The notes under the pieces: generated by a model
Databases searched by the model: none
The model's input: only the letters and a program-made list of their open reading frames with translations
What the model was told of the DNA's origin: nothing
DNA from: Prorocentrum cordatum
Lineage: Eukaryota; Sar; Dinophyceae; Prorocentrales; Prorocentraceae
Direction: 5' to 3'
Assembly: GCA_963575745.1 (NCBI GenBank)
Contig: CAUYUJ010015283.1
Location: 797,410 to 861,409, forward strand
Length of the DNA: 64,000 nt
Shown here: one piece after another, positions 1 through 11,089 of the stretch
How positions within the stretch are numbered: the stretch's first letter is position 1
Layout: each line of letters begins with the position of its first letter
Translations under genes and position numbers: made by a program

Positions 1-272
1 GTCCCGCGGTGTCCCGTGGTGTCCCGTTGTGTCCCGTGGTGTCTCGTGGTGTCCGCTGTTGCTAAAGCGAAGCCCAAGCGAATGATTGTCTCCCTTCCGC
101 CCGTCTGGCGGTGGCTCGCGGTGTCCCGCGGTGTCCCGCGGTGTCCCGTGGTGCCCCGCGGTGCCCGCAGCTGCTGGGGCGAAGTCAAGACAAATGATTC
201 TCCCCCGCCCGCCCGTCCGTCCGTCCAACGGTGGCTCGCGGTGTCCCGCGATGTCCCGTGGTGTCCCGTTGA
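1..272. repeat. Decamer tandem repeat GTGTCCCGYG with ~120-bp higher-order unit
   Basis: Runs of GTGTCCCGCG / GTGTCCCGTG alternate with a roughly 60-bp non-decamer spacer that recurs at about 58-118 and 170-240 and ends in GGTGGCTCGCG. The array therefore has a higher-order period of about 120 bp. Open frames through it are repeat translations, not genes. Confidence 0.85.
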
Positions 273-366
273 GTGAGATCGATAGTGAGATCGATAGTGA
301 GATCGACAAGTGTCCGGTTGTGTTCCGTGGTGTCCCGTGGAGAGAGATCGATAGTGAGATCGATTG
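273..366. repeat. 12-bp tandem repeat GAGATCGATAGT
   Basis: The dodecamer GAGATCGATAGT is repeated at 277-306 and again at 340-364, separated by one GTGTCCCG-type segment. It contains the palindrome ATCGAT. Confidence 0.8.
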
Positions 367-419
367 AGTCAGATGTTGGTTCTCCCCCTCTCCTCCCCTC
401 ATAACCTCCTTATCACACG

Positions 420-882
420 AAGGGTGGTCGTATAGGCTCGTATGTCGGTGTGTCTGTATGTACGCATACATGTATGAATACATCCATGCATGTATGTATG
501 TATGCACGCATGTATATATGTACGCATGCGTATACACACATGTGTATATATATATATATGTGTGCACGCATGTACGTATGTATGCACGCATGCATGTATA
601 AGTGTCATTATGTACGCATGCATATATGTATGCATGAATTAATTCATGAATGTTTGTATGCATGTCTGTACGCATCAGTATGTGCATATATGACTTGATG
701 TAGACCGGCAAGAGTGTCAGTATGTGTGCGTGCATGCATACACGAATGTATGTATGTATGTGTTTGTGCATGTGTGCGTATGTATGTATATGTGTGTATG
801 TGTGCATGCATGCATGCACGCATGCATGCAAGCATGCATGCAAGCATGTATGCATACATCCACGCATGCGTTATGTTCCCCA
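420..882. repeat. Tetranucleotide tract (ATGT/ATGC/ATAC)
   Basis: Degenerate TGTATGTATGCATGCA microsatellite. It stays open in several frames on both strands and gives Met-His-Ala-Cys-Ile-His-Thr-Tyr translations. These are excluded as genes because composition alone explains them. Confidence 0.95.
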
Positions 883-934
883 ATCAGAGCTTGCTTCTGT
901 AGGGGTCCTAGCGGATGTAAAGCTGAGGTGAGGT

Positions 935-1350
935 GAGCGGCCGATTTCGGTGGCCGGGGCCGGGTGCCCGGGTGCCCGGGGGTGCCCGGGTGGCCGATTT
1001 CGGTGGCCGGGCCAGGGTGCCCGGGTGCCCGGGTGCCCGGTGGTGCCCAGGTGCCTGGGGGTGCCCGGGTGCCCGGGGGTGCCCAATAGCCCAATAGCCC
1101 AGAAGCCCTATAGCCCTATAGCCCTATAGCCGTATAGCCCTATAGCCCTGTAGCCCTATAGCCTTATATCCCTATAGCCCTAATAGCCTTATATCCCTAT
1201 AGCCCTATAGCCCCATAGCCCATATAGCTCTACAGCCCCATAGCCCTATAGCCCTATGGCCCTATAGGTCACAGTCCTATAGCCCGATAGCCCCACAGCC
1301 CGATAGCCGTATAGCCCTAGAGCCCAATAGCCCTATAGCCTAATAGCCCT
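935..1350. repeat. Two adjacent short-unit arrays: GGTGCCCG and CCCTATAGCC
   Basis: Positions 935-1084 are built from an 8-bp GGTGCCCG unit with an embedded repeat of about 57 bp (CCGATTTCGGTGGCCGG occurs twice). Positions 1085-1350 switch abruptly to a decamer, CCCTATAGCC. The decamer is not the TTTAGGG-type telomere repeat. Confidence 0.85.
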
Positions 1351-1384
1351 AACAAAAATATGATTGGGTTTTTTCTCCGGTATC

Positions 1385-2325
1385 ATATGTATGTGTGTCT
1401 GGATGTATGCACGCATGTGTTAATTGAATGCATGCAAGTATTCATGCATGCATGCATGTATGGATGCTACATGTAAGTGTGCGTGTATGTATGTGTCTGC
1501 GTGCTTGCATGCATATAACTATGTATGTGGGTGCATGTATGTATTATGAATGCTTGCATATGTGCATGTATGTGTGCACGCATGTCTGTACGCATGCATA
1601 GTTGCATGTATGCACGTATGCACGCATGTATGTACGTGGGCCAGTACGCATGTATGCATACATGTATGTATGAATGCATACATGTATGCACGCATGCATG
1701 TATGTACGTATGCATAAATACATGTATGCATGAATGCACGTATGTATGCACGCATGTATGTCCGTGTGCCAGTATGTATGCATGCATATGTGTATGTACG
1801 AATTCACGCATGAACGAATGTATGCCTATCTGTATGCATGTATGGATGTGTGTATGTGTGTCTGGATGCAGGCCGACAAGTGTGTTTGTATATCTGCGTG
1901 CATGCATGCACGCAAAGATGTATGTCGATATCTAGGTATGTATGTGCTTCTGAATGTATGCGTGCATGTACGAGTATATGTACGAATGAATGCGTGCCTG
2001 TACGTATGTATGAGTGGATGTATGTATGTATGAATGTGTGTATGCATGGAGGTATGTATGTATGCATGTATGTATGTGTGTATGCAAGCCTGTATAAACA
2101 TATGTGTGTCTGTATGTATGCATGCACGCATGCATGCGTGTATGCGTACATCCACGCATGCATGTATGTATGGATGCATGTAAGTGTGTGTGCATGTATG
2201 TATGTGTGTCTGCGTGCTTGCATGCATGAAGCTCCGTGTGTATGTATGCATGTATGCTATTATGCTATGTGTACCTGTACGGGTGCATACATGCATGTAC
2301 GCATGCATGAACGCATATTCTTCTT
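1385..2325. repeat. Tetranucleotide tract (ATGT/ATGC)
   Basis: About 940 bp of degenerate TGTATGCA microsatellite of the same kind as 420-882. The long open frames on both strands are low-complexity translations. Confidence 0.95.
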
Positions 2326-2329
2326 CCTT

Positions 2330-2960
2330 TATTGTTATAAGCCCGGGCGGGGGATCCCCCCCCCCAAAAAAAACACTGGACTCCCGGGATATGGGGTTTT
2401 GGGACCCCCCGGACGGGCCTCGAAGCGGCACCCCGGGCCTCGCAGGGCGTGGCGCGCTCCCGAAACGACCCCAGAGAGCCCCAATACGGTCCACGACGAC
2501 CCCCAAGAAGCTGTCATACCCCGAAAGATCGTCCCGAAACGTCCCAAGAGGCCTCCAAGAGCACTCCCAAGAAGGCCCCAAGAGGCAAACATCATTGATT
2601 TTTAGCGTTTTTTTTGTGAATTGTGGGGTTCTCCTCTTTTCGGCTTCCCAACGCCGCCTGGGAGGCTCCAAAAACGCCCCACAACCATCCGAAAGGGCTT
2701 CCAGGCAGTCCAAAAGAGCCCCAAAATGGCACAACAGGGGTCCAAGATGGCCCTCAGAGAGCCCCATGGCGGCCCAAGAAGACCCCAAGACACCCTGCGA
2801 AGCATTCCAAATCGTGACCCCGTCGTTCATGGAGACCGCGGTTGGAGGCAGGGTGGCCAAAGGAAGCCCCCAGAGGCCCCCAGAACACGCCCAGGAGGCC
2901 TCCAAAGGCCTTTTAGAAAGCCTGAAACAACTTTTGTGAGGCCCCCAGAGGCTCTCCAAG
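2330..2960. repeat. CCAAGAGGCC-family dispersed element, copy 1
   Basis: Body of degenerate CCAAGAGGCCCCAAGACGGCC units. A less GC-rich internal core (about 2580-2665) holds AGGCAAACATCATTGAT followed by CTTTTCGGCTTCCCAACGCC. The same core recurs in all other copies of this family. No coding potential beyond Pro/Arg/Lys-rich repeat translation. It is sandwiched between two tetranucleotide tracts. Confidence 0.75.
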
Positions 2961-3194
2961 GAGGAGCCTCCGCTAAAAGAGCTGAGGAAGATGGGGAGAA
3001 TGCGCAGGGCATGGCAAAAATGAGGAAAACGAAGCATGGAGGAAGGATAACGAATAACATTATCATAGCGGCGATGCCGGAAAAGGCAACAAGGAGTTAT
3101 CGCAAAAATTGTCGGCTTGACCTTCCTGCTAGTCCGCCTGCATACCAAACTTCAAGGACCAAGTTGCATGTCGCGAAGCGCCACTGCAGTCTTG

Positions 3195-4465
3195 TGTATA
3201 CATATATATATATGTGTGGTTGTCTGCATGTATGCACGCATGTGTGACTACAAGTATGTATGTATGCATGTATGTATGTCAGTAAATCTGTATGTATGGG
3301 TGAATGCCTATATGTATGCATGCATGTGTGTATGAATGGCTGCATCAGTGCAATCAAATTAGCATGAGAGTATGTATGTACGCATGTATGTATGTAGGTG
3401 TCTGCAAGTGTGCATACATTAATGTATGTGTGTATGCATGCATGCATGCATGTGCGTATGCATGTATGTATGTATGTGCTGTTGCATGTGTGTGAACATG
3501 TATGCATGCATGCATGTATGCACGTATGCATGCATGCATACATGTATGCATGCACGGCTGTACGCATGTATGTGCGTATGCATGCACGAATGGATGTAGG
3601 TATGCGTGTATGCCTGGATCTATGCGTACATGTATGTATGTATGCATATTGATGCATGGATGTGTGTCTGTATGTATGCGAGCATGCACGTATGAATGTA
3701 TGCGTGCATGTATGGATTGATGCGTGTATGCACGTGTGGGTATGTATGTGTGCACGCATATATGTACGTATGCGGACATCCATGTCCTCATGTCTACATA
3801 TACGTACGTGTGCATGGCTGTGTGTGTCTGTATGTGTGCATGGGTGTATACATGTATGCGTGCATGCATGCATGCATATATGACTGCAGGTATGTATGGA
3901 TGCGTGCCTGTACGTATGCATGTATGCATGTATGAATGTATACATGAGTATGTGTGTGTCTGTTCGTCTGTATGAATGTATATACGCATGCACGTACGCA
4001 AATATGAACGTATGTATGTGTGTATAGATGCATGCCTGCATACATGAATACATATATGACAAACTGCATGTATGTGTGTACACCTGTCCGCATGTGTCTG
4101 CATGTGTGCATGTAGGCATGAACGTATGCAGGTAATAAGGTGTACGTGTATGCGTGTCTGTATGTAGACGTGCATGTATGCATGCATGTATGTATGTATG
4201 GATGTATGCCTGTGTGTATGTGTATGTATGTATGTATGCATGCATGCATGGTGTCTGCATGTGCGCATGTAGGTGTGTATGTATGTGTGTATGTATGTAG
4301 GTTTGCATGTATGTATGAATGTGTGTATGTATGTATGTGCGTTTATATGTATGTAAGTACTGATGTGTGTATGCATGTATGTAGGTATGTATGTAGGTAA
4401 GCAGGTAGGTAGGTCTGTAGGTGTGTGTATGTATGCATGCATGCACGCATGCATGTTTCTAAGCA
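3195..4465. repeat. Tetranucleotide tract (ATGT/ATGC)
   Basis: About 1.27 kb of TGTATGTATGCA-type microsatellite, the longest in the window. The minus-strand 449-codon open frame across it is compositional. Confidence 0.95.
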
Positions 4466-6105
4466 CGCGTGACGGCAGCGGAAGCGAGAGAGGTCGGGAG
4501 AAGGCAGGCAGAGCCGCGGCAGGCAGGCGGCCCCTTCCTGGGGAGCGGGCACGGCCGCGCCTCCGTAGGCGGCAGGCCCTGCACGACGTTCAGCGCGATC
4601 GCTGGGCACATCTCGGGCGCGCGTAGGCGCTCCCGAGCGCAGGGAGGCCGAGGGAGGAGCAGCCTTCCCCCCTCGTCTTGCTGCTGCTCCGCAGAGGGAG
4701 AACGATACGGGGGGACCAGCCGGGGGCGGAGACATCGAGCGGGAATCGGCGATACATCGCATATAGGTCGGCGATAGGCCCACAGCAGCGAATCCGTACG
4801 TCCCTGGCCGGGGTGGGCTGTCGGGCTCCTATCGGCGATAATCGGGCGATTGGGGGTCGAAGCGTCCCCCCGTGAGCCTATCCCTCCCTCACGTTGCCCA
4901 TGACCCCCCTCCTGCCCCTCCCCCCGCCTTCCCCCCGCCCTCCCTCCGCCTCCTCGGTCCCCCCGCCTCCTCCTTCCTCGAACACGGTATTTCACGATTC
5001 GCGAAAACGCTTTTTCGGGGGACGCCCGCCCCCGCCCCCACTCCCACCAACCCAAGGTACTAACGTTACGATTCGCGCCAGACGGGGTAGCTAGCGCGAG
5101 TCGTGACGTTCCGTACCTGCCTCCTCCTCCACCTCTCCCCCCTTTCCCCTTTGCCACGGCCGTTCTCGCGAGAAGATAGATACCCATGCTCCTCCATCCC
5201 TCCTCCCTCTCCGCTGCGGAGTCGTAAGTGGTACGGTCGCATACATATACCCCGTGCGCAACCCGCTGAGTGCCGCTCTCTGTCTGAGCACGCACTCCGC
5301 CAAGCCGCTCGTCGCATGTTAGCACCGCTGCAGGAGTGGCAGAGGGTGGGGGGAGCTCCAGCGCTCCAGCCATCCAGCGCAAGGTACGGCACAGGTCAGG
5401 GTGGCGGCCGTTGGATGGGACGGCCAAGCCCACCCCTGCCGAGGCCCGCTTTCGGCCAGAGCTCGCCACGGCCGAGCTAAGGCCGCGCCACTTCGGCACG
5501 GCAGGCCGGCGGCAAGAGCGGGCGGCCAGCGGCGGTCCGGCAGCGGGCGACGGGCGGGCGGCCACAAGCGGCCAGCAGTAGCGTTGGCATGGGTGAGCTC
5601 GCTGCTGGCTGCGGTACTGCAGGTACTGAAGGGGAATTGGAACACACAAATAAATACACACAAATAAAATGATTCCCCATATTTTCCTAAATTTCTGGGT
5701 TTTTGTCTTCCCCCCCACTTCCCATATTTTCCCATATTTTCTGGGGAATCGACGATTAATTGTGTCTGTGTGTTTCTTTCCCTCCTGAGGTACGCCGTGG
5801 CAGCGGCAGCGGCAATCGGTGTCCCACGGGCAGATGGCGGGGTGGGCTTGCCCGCCCATGGGGCTCGGGATCATCTGTGCGCTCCCCTGCTGCGACGTCC
5901 GCGAGAAATCAGGGGGAGGTGGAGGGGGGGGAGGGGGAGGGGGAGCGGGGCGCATCTTGAGGAGCAGGGAGAGGGGAACGGGGGACGGACTGGGAGAGGA
6001 GGCCGAGGGGGAAGACGAGGGGCGAGGGAGAAAGAGGACGAGAAGAGCAGATGGGGGACGGGGGGAGGGAAGGATCAGGAGGGGGGGGGGCTGCCCCAAC
6101 GGCTA
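4466..6105 (-). other. Presumptive second intron of the M16 peptidase gene
   Basis: Downstream (minus strand) of the point where M16 homology stops, there is no further recognisable insulysin exon. The stretch holds a dispersed GGCGAT-rich repeat (4735-4875), three CCCATATTTTCC repeats (5678-5750), and a G-rich purine tract (5905-6095). A long stop-free minus frame is Ser/Pro/Arg-rich and shows no M16 motif. If the gene is intact, this intron runs through the TATG tracts and leaves the window. Intron status is inferred. Confidence 0.4.
4735..4875. repeat. Dispersed GGCGAT-rich repeat (D1), copy 1
   Basis: Shares with 7225-7395 a colinear series of blocks: CATCGAG.GGGA, AGGTCGGCGA, TCGGGC.CCT, TCGGCGAT.AT.GGGCGAT, GGGGTCGA.GC, then CGTTGCCC..GACC. 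It lies in the presumptive intron 2 of the M16 gene, in the same orientation relative to the gene as copy 2. Confidence 0.6.
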
Positions 6106-6109
6106 AGAG

Positions 6110-7180
6110 CCCAGCCGAGAAGGGCTGGCCGTCCTCGCCGAACTTGAACTTCATCTCCGCCAGCTTGGCCATCTCGTCGAAGATGCGCTTCTCGGGCGGG
6201 CTCTTCTGAAGCATGCCCATGTAGGCAAACAAGTATTTTCCGATCACATCGATGTTGTCGAGGCCTTTGTCGGTGAGCTCGAAGTTGACATTGAACAAAC
6301 TGAACGCTCCCTCGAGCCAGGCGCCGTTGCCGGTGTAACAGCTTGCGATGAGGCCTTGCTCCTTCAGCACAGAGATGATCGAGCCGGCGCCCTCGTGACC
6401 GATGAGGTGTCCAATGTAGGACGTGGGCTTCTTGCGCCAGAGCGGCGCCTGGTACGGAATGCACCAGCTGAAGCTCAGCTCCTTGACGTCCTTGACGGGG
6501 TTCTGGAGCAGAAGCTGATTCCAGTCCTTCTGCAGGAAGGGCGGGTGCGGGCTGACACCGTCGCCAACGGGCATCTCAACGCCCTTGTTGGGTACGCCGG
6601 AGAAAAGCCTCTTCACCATGCTTTCGAGCTCCTCCTGGCTCTCCTTGCCGAAGACGCACAGGGTCATGCCGTTCGCCGAATACGTGTCGTTGTACAGCTT
6701 CTTCATCTCATCGTAGAGGTCGATACCGCGCTCCTTGGGCTCCTCTAGGAGAACCTTGTTGTTCCCCACGGCAACGTGGAAAGGATGGTCGGGGTTCGCG
6801 CTCTGATTGATGATGCCGATAAATCGCCACCAAGGCTCGGTGAGGCCGCCCTGGAACTCGGAGTCGACGGCGTTAATCTCGCGTTCCGTGCAATCCCTCG
6901 TCAACAAAGGCTCGGAGAAGAACCGCGCGAACCGGTCCAGAGCGCCCTCCAGTTTGTCTGGCTTCACGTCGAACATGTAGTTGGTGAAGTAGCAGGCGGT
7001 GTAAGCGTTCGACGTGCCGCCGTTCTGCTGGATGAATTCGGAATACTCGCCTTCCGAGGGGTACTTCTCGGTCCCCGTGAAGAGCATGTGCTCGAGGAAG
7101 TGGGCGAGGCCCGGCAGGTCCTTCCTCTCGTGGCACATGCCCACGTTCACGCAGAGGGCTGCCCCCGCCTTGTCGCAGTC
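6110..7180 (-). CDS. Insulysin-like M16 zinc metallopeptidase, exon 2 (partial gene)
   Basis: Encodes most of the N-terminal catalytic half of an insulinase-family (M16A, insulysin/IDE-like) peptidase, which degrades small peptides in a closed chamber. Seen: inverted zinc motif HFLEH followed by MLFTGTEKYP, the distal metal-ligand region NAVDSEF about 75 residues on, then DHPFHVAVGN, SANGMTLCVFG and GHLIGHEGAGS, all in the order known for insulysin. The catalytic residues are intact. Homology fades after FGEDGQPFS near 6110, where an intron probably starts; a GC donor (TCG|GCTGGG) is possible. The C-terminal half (about 500 residues in the family) is not visible downstream in the window. The 5' boundary at 7180 was chosen because joining there restores family spacing to exon 1. 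Confidence 0.9.
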
Positions 7181-7542
7181 CTTGCGAGGGGGAACGCTGG
7201 GGGCGGACCGGCTCGGGGGCGGGGGGGCATCGAGTTGGGATTGGAGACGCATCGTCGACAGGTCGGCGACATGCCCCCGAGCGGTGCGCGGGGGGGGGCT
7301 ATCGGGCCCCTCTCGGCGATCATTGGGCGATATGGGGTCGACGCATCGCCCCTGGAGCCCCTTGCCCCCCAAACGTTGCCCCTGACCTTTCGGAACAGGG
7401 CGAAATGAGACAGCGGCAGCTCAAAATCGGTTCTTCCCGGACCCCTCCCGGGGTCCAAACGCAGAGGTTTTCCCAGCTGCGCCCCGACGTGGCGAGGAGG
7501 GGGGCCCGAAAAGGTCAGTCTCAACTCGCCCTCATCTGGATC
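7181..7542 (-). other. Intron 1 of the M16 peptidase gene (GA...AG, AAGGA direct repeat)
   Basis: The minus strand reads GACAAG|GATCCAG at the 5' boundary and CGCAAG|GACTGC at the 3' boundary, so the intron begins with GA and ends with AG. AAGGA is duplicated at both ends. Removal joins SDKD to CDKAGAAL in frame and gives the insulysin spacing between the NG-VLLI-like strand and the AAL strand. Retaining the 362 bp would instead insert a Pro-rich, family-foreign segment even though it stays open. It contains a copy of repeat D1. Confidence 0.65.
7225..7395. repeat. Dispersed GGCGAT-rich repeat (D1), copy 2, inside M16 intron 1
   Basis: Copy of the repeat at 4735-4875 (shared blocks listed there), occupying about half of the 362-bp intron. 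On the gene strand it stays open, so it inflates the apparent reading frame. Confidence 0.6.
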
Positions 7543-7767
7543 CTTGTCGGAGCCGATGATGGCCTGCAGGCCGTTGTCTAGCTTCAGGTACGAGTACGTG
7601 CGCTTGTGGCTGTCCGGCTTCGCGATGGCGCCCACGGCCTGCTGCGCTGCAACTGGCGCCGCCCGCTGCGCGTGCACCGCCCTCAGGGCATGCCTGCTCC
7701 TGCGGAGGTTCCAAAGACGGGCCCCGAGCGATGGTGCCCGAAGGACGAGGGTCCTCGAACAAGGCAA
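7543..7767 (-). CDS. Insulysin-like M16 peptidase, exon 1 (N-terminus)
   Basis: Encodes an Arg/Ala-rich leader followed by KPDSHKRTYSYLKLDNGLQ, matching the first beta strand of insulysins (K-x-YR-x-L-x-L-x-NG). The ATG at 7767 is the first in frame. The Arg-rich, acid-poor first 45 residues could be an organellar targeting peptide. An AG at about 7705 (CTCCGCAG|GAGC) is an alternative splice acceptor, so the real start may lie further upstream. Splices to exon 2 at 7180. Confidence 0.7.
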
Positions 7768-8175
7768 TTCCAGCCCGGGGGCCGGGGATCCCTTCCTATG
7801 CTCAAGGCCCCCCAGCTTTGAACCGCCGACTCCTGCGGTCCAGGCTCGCTCGCCGGCGCGGCCGCGCCAGGCCGGCCAGGCTCGTCAGGAGCGCTGGGCC
7901 TCCGAAAAATGTCGCGGAAGAGCCGCGCGTCGCACGATAGTCCTTGCTTGGTGGCGCAAGGCCGAAGCGAATCAGGCCAGGGGGAGGGTAGCCCTTGGAC
8001 CCGAATCTCCGACGACATGAGTTTTGTCAACCCGAGCGTGCGTTTTCCCTGGATTTCGGCCTCCAGGGCCCGTTACAGGGGTCTGGGACCATCACAATAA
8101 AGTGGATCTGGGGAAAGAAACTGGCCCCAGGAAAGGGGTCGGGACCTCTGGGGCCGCGTATCTAAAGAAGTCGCC
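7768..8175. other. No gene recognised upstream of the M16 gene
   Basis: GC-rich sequence. Its open frames on both strands have no recognisable domain. It is the likely promoter/5' region of the minus-strand M16 gene, but no defined promoter motif is visible. Confidence 0.4.
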
Positions 8176-9262
8176 GTCCCAACGGGCCAAAGGCGTGCTC
8201 AGATCTCTGATAAGAGAGCCCGAGCGCTTGTACATTGCTAGATCGCGCGCGAGCGGCGGCCCCTGGAGGTCTCTGGAACCCTTGTCCTAGCGTGCCGAGA
8301 ACCTTGCATTTGACGCCGCCGGGATCGCGCTCACAGGGTCGTCCTCTTCTGTCTTGGGACGCGAAGCTATCTTCGTTCTGCCAGGCGAACAACATCGGAC
8401 CGTGGCAAGAAGCTGCACAATATTACGCAGCATGGGTGGGCATGACAGAAGATTCCGTGGACTTCTGCGCGTCGACGTGAGCAGGCGCGTTGCGTCCCTT
8501 TGCGCACCAGGCATGAATAGTGACTGGCATCTGATTTTTCCTCGCGCCCTATATGGGCCCGCCCTCGTGCGAGCCGGGTGACTTGACTTGACTTGACTAG
8601 ATCTCGCGCGAGGGGCGGCCCCTGGGGGTCCCCGGAGCCCAGGTCCAAGCGTGCTCGACTGGGGTCAGTGATGGTGTTCGATCTAAACGCGGCCTTCACG
8701 ACCTCCAAGAGCGCTCTAGAAGCGCCTCACAGGACCTGCAGGAGGGTCCAAAAGGGTCCGACACGGCCCAAGAGCGCTCCAAGACAACCTGGTTTCTTCA
8801 CGGTCTGAGAGAAACGCCCTACGTGCGCTCTCAGCGGTCTCCAAAGAAGGCCCCGAGAGGCCAACATCGTTGATTGTGTTCGAGGGATTTCAGCGTTCCC
8901 GCCTTTTCGGACTTCCGACGCTCCAAGACGGCCAAAGAGGCACAAAATATCGCCCAAAGACAGAACAACAGGCTCTAGGCTCTCAGGAGGACCCCAGACG
9001 GCCCAAGAAGCTCCGAAGAGGGCTCCATGAGGCCGCCATGAGGGGCCCATGAGGCGAATTGACATTTCGAGCCCTTCCCTAAAAGGTGGCCTCCGAGACT
9101 GCCAGAAGACCCCCAAGAGGCCTCCAGCTCCAGAAAGTCCAAAGATCCCCCCAGGGAAGCCCCAAGAGGCCCAACAAGGCCCGAAAAAATCTCCCCGCGA
9201 GCACGCAAGCAAGTGCCAACGATGCTACAATATGGGCCAGCGGAATGAGCGAAACGATTGAA
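8176..9262. repeat. CCAAGAGGCC-family dispersed element, copy 2 (full head and tail)
   Basis: Head: GGGCCAAAGGCGTGCTCAGATCTC, then CGCGCGAG.GGCGGCCCCTGG at about 8248 and again at 8606. Body: CCAAGAGG units. Core: AGGCCAACATCGTTGAT (8860-8876) followed by CTTTTCGGACTTCCGACGCTCC (about 8900-8930). Tail: GGGCCAGCGGAATGAGCGAAACGATTGAATT (9233-9263). Head and tail match the copies at 11090 and 39350. Confidence 0.8.
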
Positions 9263-9535
9263 TTCGGTGGGCCCCCTGTGGGCCCTCGCCGCGTTAGGCG
9301 TCGGCGCGGGCTGAATGCGCCCTGCGCGCGGGCACTTGGGGCCTTGAGCCAGGGCGGCTTGAGCCGGTTGAGCCAGGGCCACACTCCTCACGCACGTCGT
9401 GCCTCCTGGACTCCCAGGGGCCCTCAGCTGACCCCTCAGACGGTTCAGGGGGATTTCGATTCGGCACACCCCTCACGCACTTCGTGGCTCATGGACCTCC
9501 AGGGACCCTCTGCTGGCTCCGAAGACCGCCTGCCC
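9263..9535. repeat. ~90-bp direct duplication (CACTCCTCACGCACKTCGTG)
   Basis: CACACTCCTCACGCACGTCGTGCCTCCTGGACTCCCAGGGGCCCTC (about 9380) and CACACCCCTCACGCACTTCGTGGCTCATGGACCTCCAGGGACCCTC (about 9467) are adjacent diverged copies. Confidence 0.6.
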
Positions 9536-10380
9536 CCCGTAGGGACGCCCAGAGGGTCCCGACAAAAGTTGCAACGTTCGGTACCGACCCTCGGAGACAG
9601 AAACCGGTCCCAAAGACCGTCCGACCTGCGGACTCTCCACGACGCCGAGGGGGGTGTGGGCCCGCCGCCCCCGCCCTCCCCCACTTCTGCGCGCCGCCGG
9701 GGTCCAGGCACGGCCAAGGCTCCCCACGACTGGCGGCCGCTCGTCGCGCCCCGCGGTGGGGAGCTGCCCCGCGCCGCCGCGCCGCGACGAATGCCGCCGT
9801 GCCGAGCAGCATCCTGACGGCCGGGGGGAGCATGGGCGGGGTGGAGGTGCCCGCGCGCCCGCGCGCTTGTGCGCTCGTGCCCGTCGCGCCCGCCGCCCGC
9901 GCGCCCGCGCGCCTCCGCATCCGCGCGCGCGCGAGTCCGCGCACACGCGCCAGAGCGCCAGCACGCTCCTGCGCCCGCGCGCCTCGCCGCCCTGCGCTGC
10001 GCAAGGCGGGAAGGAGGGAGGGCAAGGGGGGCGGTGGGGGGGAGGATCGGACCGGGTCGACTTCGAGACCCAGGGCACCAGCGATAAGCGGCCACGAGGC
10101 TGGAGCAACATGCCCAAAGAGCAGCCCTGGCCGCATTTGGAGGACGCTCTGCCCGGCGGCGAGAAAACACCGTGGCCGGAATCAACCACCCAGGCCCGCT
10201 GGGGGAGAGAGGGGGGGAGCGGGGCAGGGGGGAAAGGCGTGCCAGGGCTGGGAGGGGGGGGGAGAAGGAGGGGTGACAAAAGATGAGGGGAGGGGGGGGA
10301 GGAAAAGGGGGATGAGCGAGAGGAGGGGGGAGGGGATGAGGGGGGGGGAGGGAAGCGACGGAAGGGACGACCAACACGAG
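9536..10380. other. GC-rich stretch with CGCGCC and GGGGGA tracts, no gene
   Basis: Contains a CGCGCGC-rich segment (9845-9990) and G-rich purine tracts (10015-10045, 10200-10370). Frames are open on both strands because of base composition. No domain seen. Confidence 0.5.
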
Positions 10381-11089
10381 ACTTTTACCCCCAGAGCTAG
10401 CCTACTTCAGCATCCAAGTTATAAGACGCTTCAAACTCAGGGATCGGGTGCCCATCACGGCCGAATGCATGCTGCTTTCCCCGTCGGCCTGGCAAGAAAG
10501 GCAACACGTGTATGTACCACCAGCGATATAGCCCGCTAGTCTCTCCCGCAAGTCGAATCCAGAATGTGCCAGGGTTAGACAAGCGACTTCACCAAAATTG
10601 CTCTTTCGCTCGCAGTATCCCGATCGGGCAGAGGTGATACAGCCGCTCGCGATTGCGAATGCTTCTGCTGGCTAGTGATGAGAATCCATCCCGTCATCGC
10701 CAGGATTCCAACGAGGGCTGGCAGCTCCATCAACGCGGACCCATATCCAGGAACGTGCGTGGCTTGGTCAGCCTTGCGGCGTGGCGGAATCGGAGCGAGT
10801 CGCTAAGCTGCAGGTCTTGGTTGGAGAAGCTCTAGACAATCAGCTTTCAGGCGCCTGCTGACAGCAACCTCCTGCAACTGCACTTACCCGAGGAGAGCAG
10901 CGGCTTAGGAAAACGGGCGGCATAGGAGATAGAGTAAAAGGAACAAGAGGGAGGCGGGGCGGCATAGGAGATAGAGTAAAAAGGAGAACATGGGCGGCAT
11001 AGGAGACAGAGTGAAAATAATGAACAAAAGGCGACATTGGCACGCCAGAAATGGGGACGAAAAAAATGGGAACGGTAAATTCACCAACC
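10381..11089. other. Mostly single-copy sequence with a short triplication
   Basis: No gene recognised. GGGCGGCATAGGAGATAGAGTAAAA recurs three times at about 10914, 10960 and 10990, the last with GACAGAGTGAAAA. Confidence 0.5.

Noticed and set aside
1085-1350. Telomere-like CCCTATAGCC decamers near the window start
   Set aside because: Unit does not match TTTAGGG-type telomere repeats, and the array is short and internal.
3097-4466. 449- and 370-codon minus-strand open frames rich in His, Thr, Ile and Cys
   Set aside because: They are translations of the TGTATGCA tetranucleotide tract; several frames on both strands are open at once.
4459-6099. 546-codon minus-strand frame directly after the M16 homology
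   Set aside because: No insulysin motif in it, Ser/Pro/Arg-rich, and it contains repeat D1; better explained as GC-rich intron.
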